DNA of 64,000 nucleotides, taken from positions 235,911-299,910 of IMG/VR virus record IMGVR_UViG_3300035070_002626. The stretch is one strand, 5' to 3'. Made by a program: the position numbers and the translations under genes. This DNA comes from a virus. This document shows, piece after piece, positions 43,901 to 52,187 of the stretch. The notes below the pieces were generated by a model that saw nothing but the letters and a program-made list of their open reading frames with translations, was not told the origin of the DNA and made no database searches. Every line of letters starts with the position of its first letter. The first letter of the stretch is position 1.

Positions 43901-46900
43901 AGATCAGATTCCCGCAGACGTGGGATTACCAAGTGCTGGTTATGTAAATTACGATGATGTTGATATTAAAGTTTTTAACTACAGTGACTTGACAAATATT
44001 ATTCTTAACATGGAAAAAGTTACGGTTGGCACCAACGTGTGGGTAGCCAAAGACAATAGATATGATTGGAATATCTATAGAACCAATGTAGTTAATGCTA
44101 GTGTTGTTCGAGTATTTGATAATCTAGACGGTACATGTACAGTAACTTTTGATGTTAACCACGGATTGTCAGCTGCTGACAGATTGATTGTTAAGTATTT
44201 CAATAGCAATGTTGATGGCGCTTATATTGTTAAGTCAGTGCCAAGCCTAAAAACTTTAGTAATTGATTTAATGCTACTAGGAAACACAACCGACATAACT
44301 GGCGACGGTCGTGCGTTTGTTCTAGAAAGTGTTCGTGTTAAGCAACCAGCTGATATTTCAAGCCTGAGCTTTGTTGATGAGATTCAACCTACCAATGAAG
44401 TTTGGGTCGACAACAGCGGCAATGATACATGGGAAGTATTAGAAAAAATTAATCCATTTGGTACACCAAGTGATTTAGACGGACCTGTTGCTCAAATAAA
44501 TGCACGTTTCGGTACATCTATTGCGCAAGGATTACGCAATCAAGGACTGGTTATTGGTGCACCTGGATACAATTCTAGTGTTGGTGCAATAACTGTTTAC
44601 AATAAAGGCGAGGGTGTATACGTAGAAACTGCTACTATATCTCCTGCAACCACTGGATTTAATGAATTTGGTAGTAGTTTAGCAGTAGGCGGATTTGATT
44701 GGGCAATTGTAGGCGCACCTGCTAGTGACAGTAACAAAGGTTATGCAGTTGCAGTTAACAGAAACCCAAACAACGGTAACTACAGACAATCTCAAATCTT
44801 TGTTGGCGCCAGTGGTGCATCAGAGCAAGGATACGGAGTAGCTATTAGCAACGACGAACGCTGGATGTATATCAGCTCGCCGGCCGACAACAACATCGAC
44901 GCATACAATTTAGTTAATGTGCAAAGCCAAAGTGTGGAATACACAGGTGATGCTGTTACTACCAGCTTTGCAATCACTCCAGCAATTGTGGTTAGCGGTA
45001 CACTATTAACAGCACAAACACAAATTGGCGTAACTGTTAATAACATTCCTAAATTAGCCGGAGTTGACTGGAACTTAGAATCTGTTAGTGGTACAACAAA
45101 TGTGAAGTTTACTACAGCACTAAACAACGGCGACGATTTACGAATCACAAGACTACTGAGTTACATAGACAATACAGTAGTTGCTGAGACTACATTTGAC
45201 ACCAGTATGTTGTACACTGTAACCGACATTTATAGTTTTGCAGTCTATGTTAACAACGTATTACAGCGACCAGGCATTGATTATACGTTTGTTGGCAATG
45301 ATGTTGTGCTTTCTTCGCCAGCAACAGGAACAGTTTTTATTAATTCGCAATCTTACTGGAAACATGTTGACACATTCACTGTAGCTAGTGTAGTAGGCGG
45401 TGCAAGACTAGGGCAAAGTATTTCAACAACCACCGACGGCCGCCAAATTATGATTGGCGCACCTGACGATACAGTTGGCTCAGACACATTGGCTGGGACA
45501 GTTCACGTTATGGATAGAAGTGTTGAGAGATTTCAAGTCACTGATGCAACAGTTGCTACCTATACTGTTACTGATACACCAAACGGTCCAGTAAGTGTTA
45601 CTGTCAATGGTAACTATTTAATACCAACTAACAACTTTAACAATCCGCAGTTTAGTGTTGCTGGCAATGTTGTTACAATTGGCACCACTGCTAATCCTGT
45701 AACGCTAAATGTTGGTGACATAATTGAAATTGAAACCAATAATTTTAGATTAATGCAAAGCATACAATCAACTACACCAGGGGCTAGCTATAGCTTTGGC
45801 AGCGTAGTTAAAAATTGCCCAACTAATTGTAGTTTATATATTGGTGTGCCAAACGATAGTGCAATTATGCCCGAAGCCGGCAGCGTTGAGCGTTGGGCAA
45901 ACCAAAGTAGATTGTTTGGAACTATAACAGGGACTGTTGCTAATCCGGTACTGTCTGTTGGTGATAGTATTCGTATTAATAATTATTATGTCACACTAAC
46001 TGGCACAACAGTTGCTTCGTTGGTCAACGACATTAATGGTGCCGATATTCCTAATGTACTCGCAGTTGCCGATGCTGGTAAATTACTACTTACATTGCAA
46101 AATGTAGCAGCCGGTGATGAATTTATTAAATTGCAAGTATTACCAGGTGTTGGGACAGCGTATGATGATCTTGGTATTGCCCAAATGGTGTTTGCACAAA
46201 AAATTACATCACCATTGGTACAAGCATATGGGCATTTTGGAACCAGTGCAAGCATTAGTAATAATGCATTAACACTAGTAGTTGGTGCACCAGATTCAAC
46301 TGCAATTATGGCAACAACTTTTGATACTGCAACCACCGACTTTGATTCAGATAGCACGCCGTTTAGTGATCCAGTTGCGCAATCCGGAGTTGCAATAACA
46401 TTTGATTTCTTAAATGCAGCAAATCCGAGTATTACAAACTTTGGAAAGTTTGTATACGGCCAACAGATATTTGACACAAGCATTAACAGTCTTGATAAAT
46501 TTGGAACAGCAGTTGATTATCGTGATGGTACATTGCTAGTAGGTGCACCAAATGATGACCTTGACGACAGCACAGATACCAACAGCGGCCGTACTATACA
46601 AATTATCAATGCCAAGAAAGAGCTTGCTTGGAAAGTAGTATACAAGCAAGAGCCGGTAGTTAACACTGCACTTCTAAACAGTGTATTCTTGTATGACAAG
46701 ATTAGTAGTAATGTTACTAATTACTTGGATTTCATTGATCCATTGAATGGAAAAATACTTGGATCAGCACAGGCTAATATTGATTATACTGGCGGAGTCG
46801 ACCCTGCTGCTTACAACACTGGCACAGTAAACAATTTCGGTTCGCAGTGGAACAGTAATCATCTTGGAGAAATGTGGTGGGATTTATCAACAGTTCGATT

Positions 46901-49900
46901 TATTGATTATCATCAAGACACAATTGAATACAAAGCCAGAAGATGGGGACAACTATTTGAAGGTTCCGTTGTAGATGTGTATCAGTGGACAGAAAACACA
47001 GTCCCGCCTAGCGAATATGCAGGTATTGGCGAAGTTTATAGTACCACAAGTTACACCATGACAAGTATGATCGACAGTGTAGGCACTTTTGTAACTTATT
47101 ATTACTATTGGGTTAAAGGTATTACAAGTGTAAGTCCAAGCAAAACGCTGAGTGCTGCTGGAGTTACACAGTATATTGCAAATCCACGTAGTAGTGGTAT
47201 TAGCTATGCAGCCGCACTATCGCCTAGCACAACAGCACTATACAATTGTAATAGTCTTATTAGTGCTAAAGATACAATTTTGCACATCGAGTTTGATAAA
47301 ATTGCAAACACCGACAACGTTCATGCTGAATATGACTTGATTACTGTTGGTAATCCTAGTAGTTTCTTAGGTGCTGGGCTTTATAGAAAGTTGCTTGATA
47401 GTTTCTGCGGCGAAGATACATTGGGCAACATAGTACCTGATGCGACATTGAGCATAGCAGACAAGTACGGAGTTAACTTCCGTCCAAGACAGAGTATGTT
47501 CAAAGATCGATTCCTTGCTCTTGAAAACTATCTATCACGAGCAAATAAAATCATGGCACTGTACCCTCTCACAGACAGCAAAAAGTTTGATTTGCTTAAT
47601 AGCGAAGAACCAGAGCCAACTAAAGTTAGTGGAGCTTGGGATAAACGAGTTGCAACATATGCAGAATTGACATACCAAGATCTACAGCAAGTACCAGTTG
47701 GTTACATATACCTAGTGGCAAGCGACAGCACACAGCAAGGCTTGTGGACAACTTATACAGTACAGGCAAATAAAACATTGTTGCTCAGCAGAGTACAGAC
47801 ATACGATACTAAACTTTATTGGAACTATGTTGACTGGGTAGCAGTAGGGTATGATGCATCGGTTAAGCCAACAACCGAAGTTGCAGTGTACAGCGACCTA
47901 CTTGCATTAACTCCGGTAAATGGTCAAGCAGTTAAAGTAACTGCAAATAGTTTCGGCAAAAGCGAAATATACCAATGGACTAGTGCTGCTGGTGAATGGG
48001 TGCGTGTGCAGCTTACAGACGGCACAGTTGCAATTAGCAATACTATCTGGGACTATGCAATTGGAAACTATGGTTTTGACACTGAGGTGTTTGATGCACA
48101 AAGATTTGATCAAGCACCAAACACTGAAACACGACAGATTCTTAAAGCTCTAAATGAAGAAATATTTACAACAGATTTAGAAATTTATCGCAATGAGCTG
48201 TTAATTCAAGTATTTGAATTTATTACAACAGAGCAGCTAGCACCAGATTGGCTGTTTAAAACTAGTTTGATTGATGTTTCTCATAAAATTCGTGATTTAC
48301 TTCCGTACCCAATTTACAAACGTGATAATCAAGATTTTGTTAGTGATTATATCGAAGAAGTTAAACCGTACCATGTCCAGATTCGCGAATTTAATTTACG
48401 TTACGAAGGAATTGACAGTTACAACGGCAGTGCTACTGATTTTGATGTGCCAGCATATTATGATGAGCTAAGACAAGGATTTATATCGCCTATCTTGGAC
48501 AACAACGTTGATAATCCGTCATCAGTGAGTAGCTTTCCTAGCACTGATCCAATTTGGCAAACTTGGCCATACAGCCAATGGTTTAACAATTATTTGCTAG
48601 AACTAACTAGTGTTACTGTACTAAACGGCGGCACAGGCTATACTGTTCCCCCGCAAGTTATTGTAACAGGCGATGCTACTACACAAGCAACTATGGAAGC
48701 AAAAGTTAACAGTGCTGGCAATGTGATTAGTATAAGTGTGCTCACACCTGGTAGTGGATATACAACTACTCCAATTATTACTATTTCCGGCGGAAATGGT
48801 GTTGGCGCAACCGCAATTGCAGTGCTTGCACCAAGCTTGATTCGAGATATTGTAACAACAATCAAATATGACAGAATTACTTATAATAGTCAAGTAGTTG
48901 ATTGGCAAGCAAATACAGTGTATACTGCAAATGAGCTTGTACGTTATCCTGTTCCTACTGTTGGCACAGTTAACACAGTGCAAGCAAAAGTTTATCAAGT
49001 AATTACAGATTTTACTAGTGCCTCAACATTTGATCCTGAAAATTTCACAGTAGTTGATCCAACTACACTTGACGGTGCCGACAGAACAATTGGCATGTAT
49101 ACACCGACTCCAAACCAGCCTGGGCGAGAACTAGCACAGTTGATGGCAGGTATTGATTACCCAGGTGTGCAAGTACAAGGACCCGACTTTGATCAAAACA
49201 CTGGCTTTGATGTAGGCAATTATGATGTTAATCCTTTTGACAACCTCGATTTTGGCCCTGAAGGGTTGCCAACATACAGCACAGACATCCTTGATGTTAT
49301 ATACGAAAGCTCGTTTGTTGATTCTTACTTGGGAATACGTGCAACTGATATTAATGTCGAGGGTGGCGAATTTATCGACACATATAGTTCTCATGCACCG
49401 GAAGAACTTGTTCCAGGAAGCGAGTTTGATACACTAGATCTTAAAGTATACACTCGCCCTGGCAGTGATTGGTCTAACAACGGTCACGGGTTTGATATCA
49501 AAGATATTAGTGTTGAGTATACAGGAGTTGGAACAACAGTTAGTTTTGCAAATCTTATGCAGCATCCTGTGGAACTTGAAATTTATAATGAACTTAGTGG
49601 TCAAAATGTAGATCCAAGTACCTACACCATTAACTGGGTTACCAAAGTAATTACATTTAACAGTGGAAACGTAGGAAATGTGTTTGACGTTCAAGTTTAC
49701 GGACTTGGCGGCGGATCACAACTCTATAAAGAAAGTTTTGTAGGCAGTACTATTACTAATGCAACACAGCGTATTAATGTAGCATACACAGAAATTGCCG
49801 AAATGGTTGTATTTGTAAATGGAGCACTGTTTACAAACTACACTTATGCAGCCAGCGGTAGTTTTGCAACAGATGTAACATTTAACACACAACCTACATC

Positions 49901-51449
49901 AACTGATTGGGTTACTATTGTTGCACTTGGCGTAACAACGCCAACACAACTAAGCTGGAGTGCACCTCAAGTACAACGTTTTATACATGATGGCAGCACA
50001 TCGCAATACACATTAACAAAAAGCTTACAAGGCACAAATATTGTTAACATGGTAGTTGAGCGCAACGGATTACGTCTACGAGCACCAGAGGGTATCGAGT
50101 ATACCAGTGATGGGTCAAGTTTAGGTCCGTATTATTTGAGCACAACAGGTAAAACAAATCAAGGATTAATTGCAGACAACGATGTTCTCGTGTATGTTGA
50201 CAATGTACAACAGAATCTCGCAGTTGATTGGACACTCAGTGAATTTGATGGCAGTAGTGATAGATATGTTGAGTTTAATGCATCATCTCAACCAGCAGAC
50301 GGTGCAGAAATTTTAATTGCAGTAACAACTGAAGCCGATTATACAATAGTAAACACAAATGATTTGTTGCTACGTGTTGGATCTGCGCCTAACACAACGT
50401 TCACTGTGTACACATTTAATGACACGTCTGAACAAAACATTATCACCAAAGTGTATCAAGGTCCTACTACCGAAGGAGCAACTACTAGTGTTGCGTTTGA
50501 TGAAAGTGATTATGATGTTGACCCATTTGATTACACACTAGGTATATCTATCGAAACTAACAATTTTGCTCTTGGCAGACTTGTAACTGATGCAGGTAGA
50601 CTGTTTGTATCGCTAAATGGCAAATATCTCAAAGACGGTGTGGACTTTGAACTAAGTATTGGCACAGATGGTCTCAGTGTTCTTACTATTAGCGGCGGCA
50701 TACTTGGACCCATTGATGTGTTGGTAGTAACTATATTCACAATGAGTGTTGTCCCGGATAGTTTAAACTTCCGTATTTTCCAAGACATGCTAGGAAATCA
50801 AAAAATACTCAAACTAAACAGCAGCAATACCACTGAGTTAACATCTGCACTAGCAATGGATGATGATGTTGTTTATGTCAAGGATGCAAGCAAGTTGAGT
50901 GCACCGAATCTAGAATCAAACATATTTGGTCAGATGATAGTTGGTGCAGAGCGCATTACTTACAGAACACGCAATTTAGCAAACAACACTGTTAGTGGAT
51001 TGCGCAGAGGCGTAGCTGGTACCGGTGCAATGGCGCACGTTAGTGGCGAAAGTGTCAGTGATGTTGGGCTAGCACAACAGTTGCCAAGTACGTATCAGCA
51101 AAAAACTACAACCGATAAAACAAATATTGGCGACGGTTCAACTACTACCTTTATTGGGTCTGGTATTGTTGTACCATCAACGATTGACAGTACAGAGCTC
51201 GACGAAGCAGTTAGAGTTAGTGTTGGCGGCGCAGAGCTGATCAATACTGTTGATTATACTGTAACTCAAGTTGATGCAACCCAGGTTGAAGTAACACTCA
51301 CAACTGCACCAACAGACGGCGTAGAAATTGATATCTCAATAGTCAATGGTAACGTAATGTACAAACAAGGAAATAATACAGCAAGTAACGGAATTGCGCT
51401 GCAAGACCAAACTACTGTAGCAGCATTATTTCTTAAAGACCAAGGTTAA
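37929..51449 (+). CDS. Giant baseplate/tail structural protein, 4,506 residues
   Basis: One open frame of 13.5 kb, in the place where T4 has gp7 after gp6. The N-terminus (MAKRIRSEQFLPEIFQTPAN) resembles a baseplate-anchoring region. Residues about 2,180-2,910 hold at least six FG-GAP-like repeats ('FG.S' followed by 'VGAP' and a GT-V strand), i.e. a beta-propeller like integrin alpha. Scattered over residues about 840-4,480 are eight or more copies of a beta module of the form V-VNG--L---DYT----F---P--G--I-V. Around 3,560-3,640 lies GGTGYTVPPQVIVTG, a Gly-rich strand repeat. No catalytic or membrane motif is seen. It probably forms the outer baseplate or a long fibre. Translation is likely coupled to gp6. 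Confidence 0.85.
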   Translation: MAKRIRSEQFLPEIFQTPANKQLLRTTLDQLYQNPKLKPTQGYIGRKIGPGVTASDNYVLEPTETRTNYQLEPGVVQLKPNTNQVENAITYPGIIDSLQMQGADVSRHDRLFNSEYYSFDPFVDYDKYVNFGQYYWVPQGPDSVDVFSNSIPVQDDFDVEDTDDGYTFSGEAGTLPTLSVVREGNYTFNINSPGNNFWIQSVPGVSGVLPFQPNQSSRQVLGVSNNGEDSGTVRFDVPAKDAQNFYFTLSDIGATDLIDGTLKFTDINNQYVDEFLAVNGGIDGISDLENRTLILTTTSDSGWEIQTPFDTEGNGYGEGPFDDSTPIATDAERYVQWRINFNYADPDRPYMELTVNQSIANLSKTNIEYGTNNAGATWYKNAEGTMERQPLITANSDILYYQDGSDDTNFGIIRIVDQENAADLNISEILGKTNYTSPNGVVFTNGLKVRFIGTVVPASYANNEYYVEGVGASIDLLLTTNFVTPEKYTASSSVPYDSNPYDEGNFDETLNAPTAQDYLTVNRASIDRNAWSRSNRWFHIDVLDATATYNNVPLTINNDNRAKRPILEFRKNLKLFNAGTEGINSIDIIDFSETDAFSNINGTIGYSIDGYSLISGSQVIFAADADPEVRNKIYEVQFVELTPGATPIIDLQPASLTTPDVPANTTTVVMSGNTQQGKAYWFNGTNWISAQQKTKVNQAPLFDIFDSNGYSYSDITVYPSSTFVGTKLFSYAVGSGATDTIIEQPLKYSTIANVGDIVFDNNLYVDTFVYVSGTTSVTKMIDEGTVRQYNTRTTFDKLLGWQTSFTKTVQRQSFSFEYNAAPLVLDVQVIADTSLIPVKVYVEGQFVLPEDYTYATNVDNTTTITFNTDKQPVTGTVIEVQVISDTESSVAFYTIPVNLESNALNENSSGFTLGTVRKHYESICQNLENFSGKIHGANNVRDLGNVVPFGGLILQQSAPLSMMTNFINGRDFEFFRALEFNAVEYNKTKNKILNYVAQNDWQSKTTAEILDDALEAINAGKNQFSPFYWTDAIPSGPIFELTTYTVSAITTNVFDTLYSYNMFAANYAGILVYYTPKSTGVETILTGNGHDYTVAADGPRITINTDNVTLATGDIISIREYKSTSGSYVPATPSMMGMYEIFKPEKFLDNTYVEPQQVIRGHDGSITIAWDNGDFRNDVLLEFENRVYNNIKISEESRKMLPIKAADVIPGQFRTTDYSAATINSMLSVSFLSWAGGNRVPYKDQDYIPTNEFTWNYSNSTNRLSGDSLLGGWRAIYFQLYDTDSPDTRPWEMLGLSEKPSWWNDRYGPAPYTSGNLVLWEDLAAGRVADPIAPYVRKDYVRPGLLDVIPTDSQGRLLSPFDSVVGNYDQNSFKKSWVVGDMGPAETAWKRSSYYPFAIQRLLALTKPADYFSLYSDRDAWDYNAVFGQYLLNNRFRLNASQIGIYGNGTIKNSYINFIVDYNRVTGLDSTAILTSKLANIDIRLCYRMAAFSDQNYLKIFSEKSSPNSLNASLLLPDESYQLFLYQNPSFSEIQYSSVIVQRTTTGYTVSGYSTTKPYFSILESVSSGNFNRMTVNGETFRVANTYSKNVVTVPYGYEFSSKNAVVDFLVSYGKLLESQGMEFDTVENTAILNWEQMAQEFLYWAGQGWIAGSLINLNPAANILKLEQPNSVVESLKNENINDILLDQNYEPLMSSEYAVERLDNELKLIGLNNQTFSYLNARFTSYEHIIVFDNVSIFNDLVYEPKTAARQSRLLLNGYTVYDWNGTLDAQGFILNEDNIEPWVPNKSYTKGQIVLYKNRYWSAVELLAPTEKFDFSKWIKSDYNKIQKGLLPNLSSKASGLQENYDIHTANLEQDATLLGLGLIGFRPRQYMQNLNLDDISQAGLYSQFLGTKGTLQAAEIFTSANLGKDQAEYEIFENWAIQRGLYGASANRSYYELQLDESKLLGNPTTIDVVNAGETSSADQSISLNNIWKQSYKITDTNILPTIDQIPADVGLPSAGYVNYDDVDIKVFNYSDLTNIILNMEKVTVGTNVWVAKDNRYDWNIYRTNVVNASVVRVFDNLDGTCTVTFDVNHGLSAADRLIVKYFNSNVDGAYIVKSVPSLKTLVIDLMLLGNTTDITGDGRAFVLESVRVKQPADISSLSFVDEIQPTNEVWVDNSGNDTWEVLEKINPFGTPSDLDGPVAQINARFGTSIAQGLRNQGLVIGAPGYNSSVGAITVYNKGEGVYVETATISPATTGFNEFGSSLAVGGFDWAIVGAPASDSNKGYAVAVNRNPNNGNYRQSQIFVGASGASEQGYGVAISNDERWMYISSPADNNIDAYNLVNVQSQSVEYTGDAVTTSFAITPAIVVSGTLLTAQTQIGVTVNNIPKLAGVDWNLESVSGTTNVKFTTALNNGDDLRITRLLSYIDNTVVAETTFDTSMLYTVTDIYSFAVYVNNVLQRPGIDYTFVGNDVVLSSPATGTVFINSQSYWKHVDTFTVASVVGGARLGQSISTTTDGRQIMIGAPDDTVGSDTLAGTVHVMDRSVERFQVTDATVATYTVTDTPNGPVSVTVNGNYLIPTNNFNNPQFSVAGNVVTIGTTANPVTLNVGDIIEIETNNFRLMQSIQSTTPGASYSFGSVVKNCPTNCSLYIGVPNDSAIMPEAGSVERWANQSRLFGTITGTVANPVLSVGDSIRINNYYVTLTGTTVASLVNDINGADIPNVLAVADAGKLLLTLQNVAAGDEFIKLQVLPGVGTAYDDLGIAQMVFAQKITSPLVQAYGHFGTSASISNNALTLVVGAPDSTAIMATTFDTATTDFDSDSTPFSDPVAQSGVAITFDFLNAANPSITNFGKFVYGQQIFDTSINSLDKFGTAVDYRDGTLLVGAPNDDLDDSTDTNSGRTIQIINAKKELAWKVVYKQEPVVNTALLNSVFLYDKISSNVTNYLDFIDPLNGKILGSAQANIDYTGGVDPAAYNTGTVNNFGSQWNSNHLGEMWWDLSTVRFIDYHQDTIEYKARRWGQLFEGSVVDVYQWTENTVPPSEYAGIGEVYSTTSYTMTSMIDSVGTFVTYYYYWVKGITSVSPSKTLSAAGVTQYIANPRSSGISYAAALSPSTTALYNCNSLISAKDTILHIEFDKIANTDNVHAEYDLITVGNPSSFLGAGLYRKLLDSFCGEDTLGNIVPDATLSIADKYGVNFRPRQSMFKDRFLALENYLSRANKIMALYPLTDSKKFDLLNSEEPEPTKVSGAWDKRVATYAELTYQDLQQVPVGYIYLVASDSTQQGLWTTYTVQANKTLLLSRVQTYDTKLYWNYVDWVAVGYDASVKPTTEVAVYSDLLALTPVNGQAVKVTANSFGKSEIYQWTSAAGEWVRVQLTDGTVAISNTIWDYAIGNYGFDTEVFDAQRFDQAPNTETRQILKALNEEIFTTDLEIYRNELLIQVFEFITTEQLAPDWLFKTSLIDVSHKIRDLLPYPIYKRDNQDFVSDYIEEVKPYHVQIREFNLRYEGIDSYNGSATDFDVPAYYDELRQGFISPILDNNVDNPSSVSSFPSTDPIWQTWPYSQWFNNYLLELTSVTVLNGGTGYTVPPQVIVTGDATTQATMEAKVNSAGNVISISVLTPGSGYTTTPIITISGGNGVGATAIAVLAPSLIRDIVTTIKYDRITYNSQVVDWQANTVYTANELVRYPVPTVGTVNTVQAKVYQVITDFTSASTFDPENFTVVDPTTLDGADRTIGMYTPTPNQPGRELAQLMAGIDYPGVQVQGPDFDQNTGFDVGNYDVNPFDNLDFGPEGLPTYSTDILDVIYESSFVDSYLGIRATDINVEGGEFIDTYSSHAPEELVPGSEFDTLDLKVYTRPGSDWSNNGHGFDIKDISVEYTGVGTTVSFANLMQHPVELEIYNELSGQNVDPSTYTINWVTKVITFNSGNVGNVFDVQVYGLGGGSQLYKESFVGSTITNATQRINVAYTEIAEMVVFVNGALFTNYTYAASGSFATDVTFNTQPTSTDWVTIVALGVTTPTQLSWSAPQVQRFIHDGSTSQYTLTKSLQGTNIVNMVVERNGLRLRAPEGIEYTSDGSSLGPYYLSTTGKTNQGLIADNDVLVYVDNVQQNLAVDWTLSEFDGSSDRYVEFNASSQPADGAEILIAVTTEADYTIVNTNDLLLRVGSAPNTTFTVYTFNDTSEQNIITKVYQGPTTEGATTSVAFDESDYDVDPFDYTLGISIETNNFALGRLVTDAGRLFVSLNGKYLKDGVDFELSIGTDGLSVLTISGGILGPIDVLVVTIFTMSVVPDSLNFRIFQDMLGNQKILKLNSSNTTELTSALAMDDDVVYVKDASKLSAPNLESNIFGQMIVGAERITYRTRNLANNTVSGLRRGVAGTGAMAHVSGESVSDVGLAQQLPSTYQQKTTTDKTNIGDGSTTTFIGSGIVVPSTIDSTELDEAVRVSVGGAELINTVDYTVTQVDATQVEVTLTTAPTDGVEIDISIVNGNVMYKQGNNTASNGIALQDQTTVAALFLKDQG

Positions 51450-51456
51450 CTAGATA

Positions 51457-51464
51457 GGTAAATA
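51457..51464 (+). promoter_or_regulatory. Possible late promoter GGTAAATA
   Basis: Six of eight matches in the 19-base gap after the giant gene, ending four bases before the ATG at 51469. If used, translation would more likely begin at the in-frame ATG at 51499. Confidence 0.35.
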
Positions 51465-51468
51465 CAGC

Positions 51469-52134
51469 ATGGAAGTAGATAAAGATAACGTTAACGAGAT
51501 GTCAATGGAACAAAATAAAGAAGTTGCACCAAACGAAAATGGTCAAGTTGCTATCAGTGGGCACATCAAGATTTTTGATCCGAACACCGATGAAGTAATT
51601 ATAGATAAACGTAATGCAATTCATTATGAAAATATGAGTGAAGCACTTGCAAACAGTCTTGCAAATAAAAGCATTGGACAAATCTATAGTATGTCATTTG
51701 GAAACGGCGGCAGTAGTGTAGATCCAACAGGTGTTATTACATACTTGCCACCTAATACTACAGGGCAAAACGCTAATCTATATAATCCAACATATTCAAA
51801 AGTTGTTGACGACAATAGTGCAGCAAACACCGACACCAGTAGAAACAAACTAACTGTAACGCATACCACTGGTAAAGTGTACACAGACATTCTAGTTAGT
51901 TGTCTATTAGATTACGGAGAGCCCAGTGGACAACAGGCATTCGATAATTCAACAGATTTTAATGGAGACTATGTGTTCGACGAGCTTGGACTTAAAGTTT
52001 GGAACGGCAGTGCAACTAATTTAAGATTGATAACACATGTTATTTTTCATCCAGTTCAGAAATCATTGAACAGACAAATACAAATTGATTACACAGTGCG
52101 CATTCAGACTTTGACAAATCTTAGTGCGACATAA
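51469..52134 (+). CDS. Baseplate/tail structural protein
   Basis: 221 residues from ATG 51469, or 211 from the in-frame ATG at 51499 (MSMEQNKEVAPNEN); ribosome sites before both are weak. The core is GHIKIFDPNTDEVIIDKRNA, then IHYENMSEALANSL, SIGQIYSMSFGNGGSSVDPT and a C-terminal beta region ending HVIFHPVQKSLNRQIQIDYT. I recall this core in tail or baseplate proteins of marine T4-like phages, where it may be a gp8-type wedge equivalent, but the T4 counterpart cannot be shown. It lies between the giant protein and a fibre gene behind possible late promoter sequence. Confidence 0.65.
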   Translation: MEVDKDNVNEMSMEQNKEVAPNENGQVAISGHIKIFDPNTDEVIIDKRNAIHYENMSEALANSLANKSIGQIYSMSFGNGGSSVDPTGVITYLPPNTTGQNANLYNPTYSKVVDDNSAANTDTSRNKLTVTHTTGKVYTDILVSCLLDYGEPSGQQAFDNSTDFNGDYVFDELGLKVWNGSATNLRLITHVIFHPVQKSLNRQIQIDYTVRIQTLTNLSAT

Positions 52135-52137
52135 ATA
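52130..52137 (+). promoter_or_regulatory. Late promoter CATAAATA (first of a tandem pair)
   Basis: Seven of eight matches, containing the last bases of the preceding TAA stop (52132-52134), 25 bases upstream of a second, exact octamer. Confidence 0.6.
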
Positions 52138-52154
52138 CACGTATATTATAAAGA

Positions 52155-52162
52155 TATAAATA
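52155..52162 (+). promoter_or_regulatory. Late promoter TATAAATA (second of a tandem pair)
   Basis: Exact T4 late octamer followed by C, 26 bases before the ATG at 52188; CGGAG lies between as the ribosome site. Confidence 0.75.
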
Positions 52163-52187
52163 CACTTGGAAACGGAGTAATAAACAA

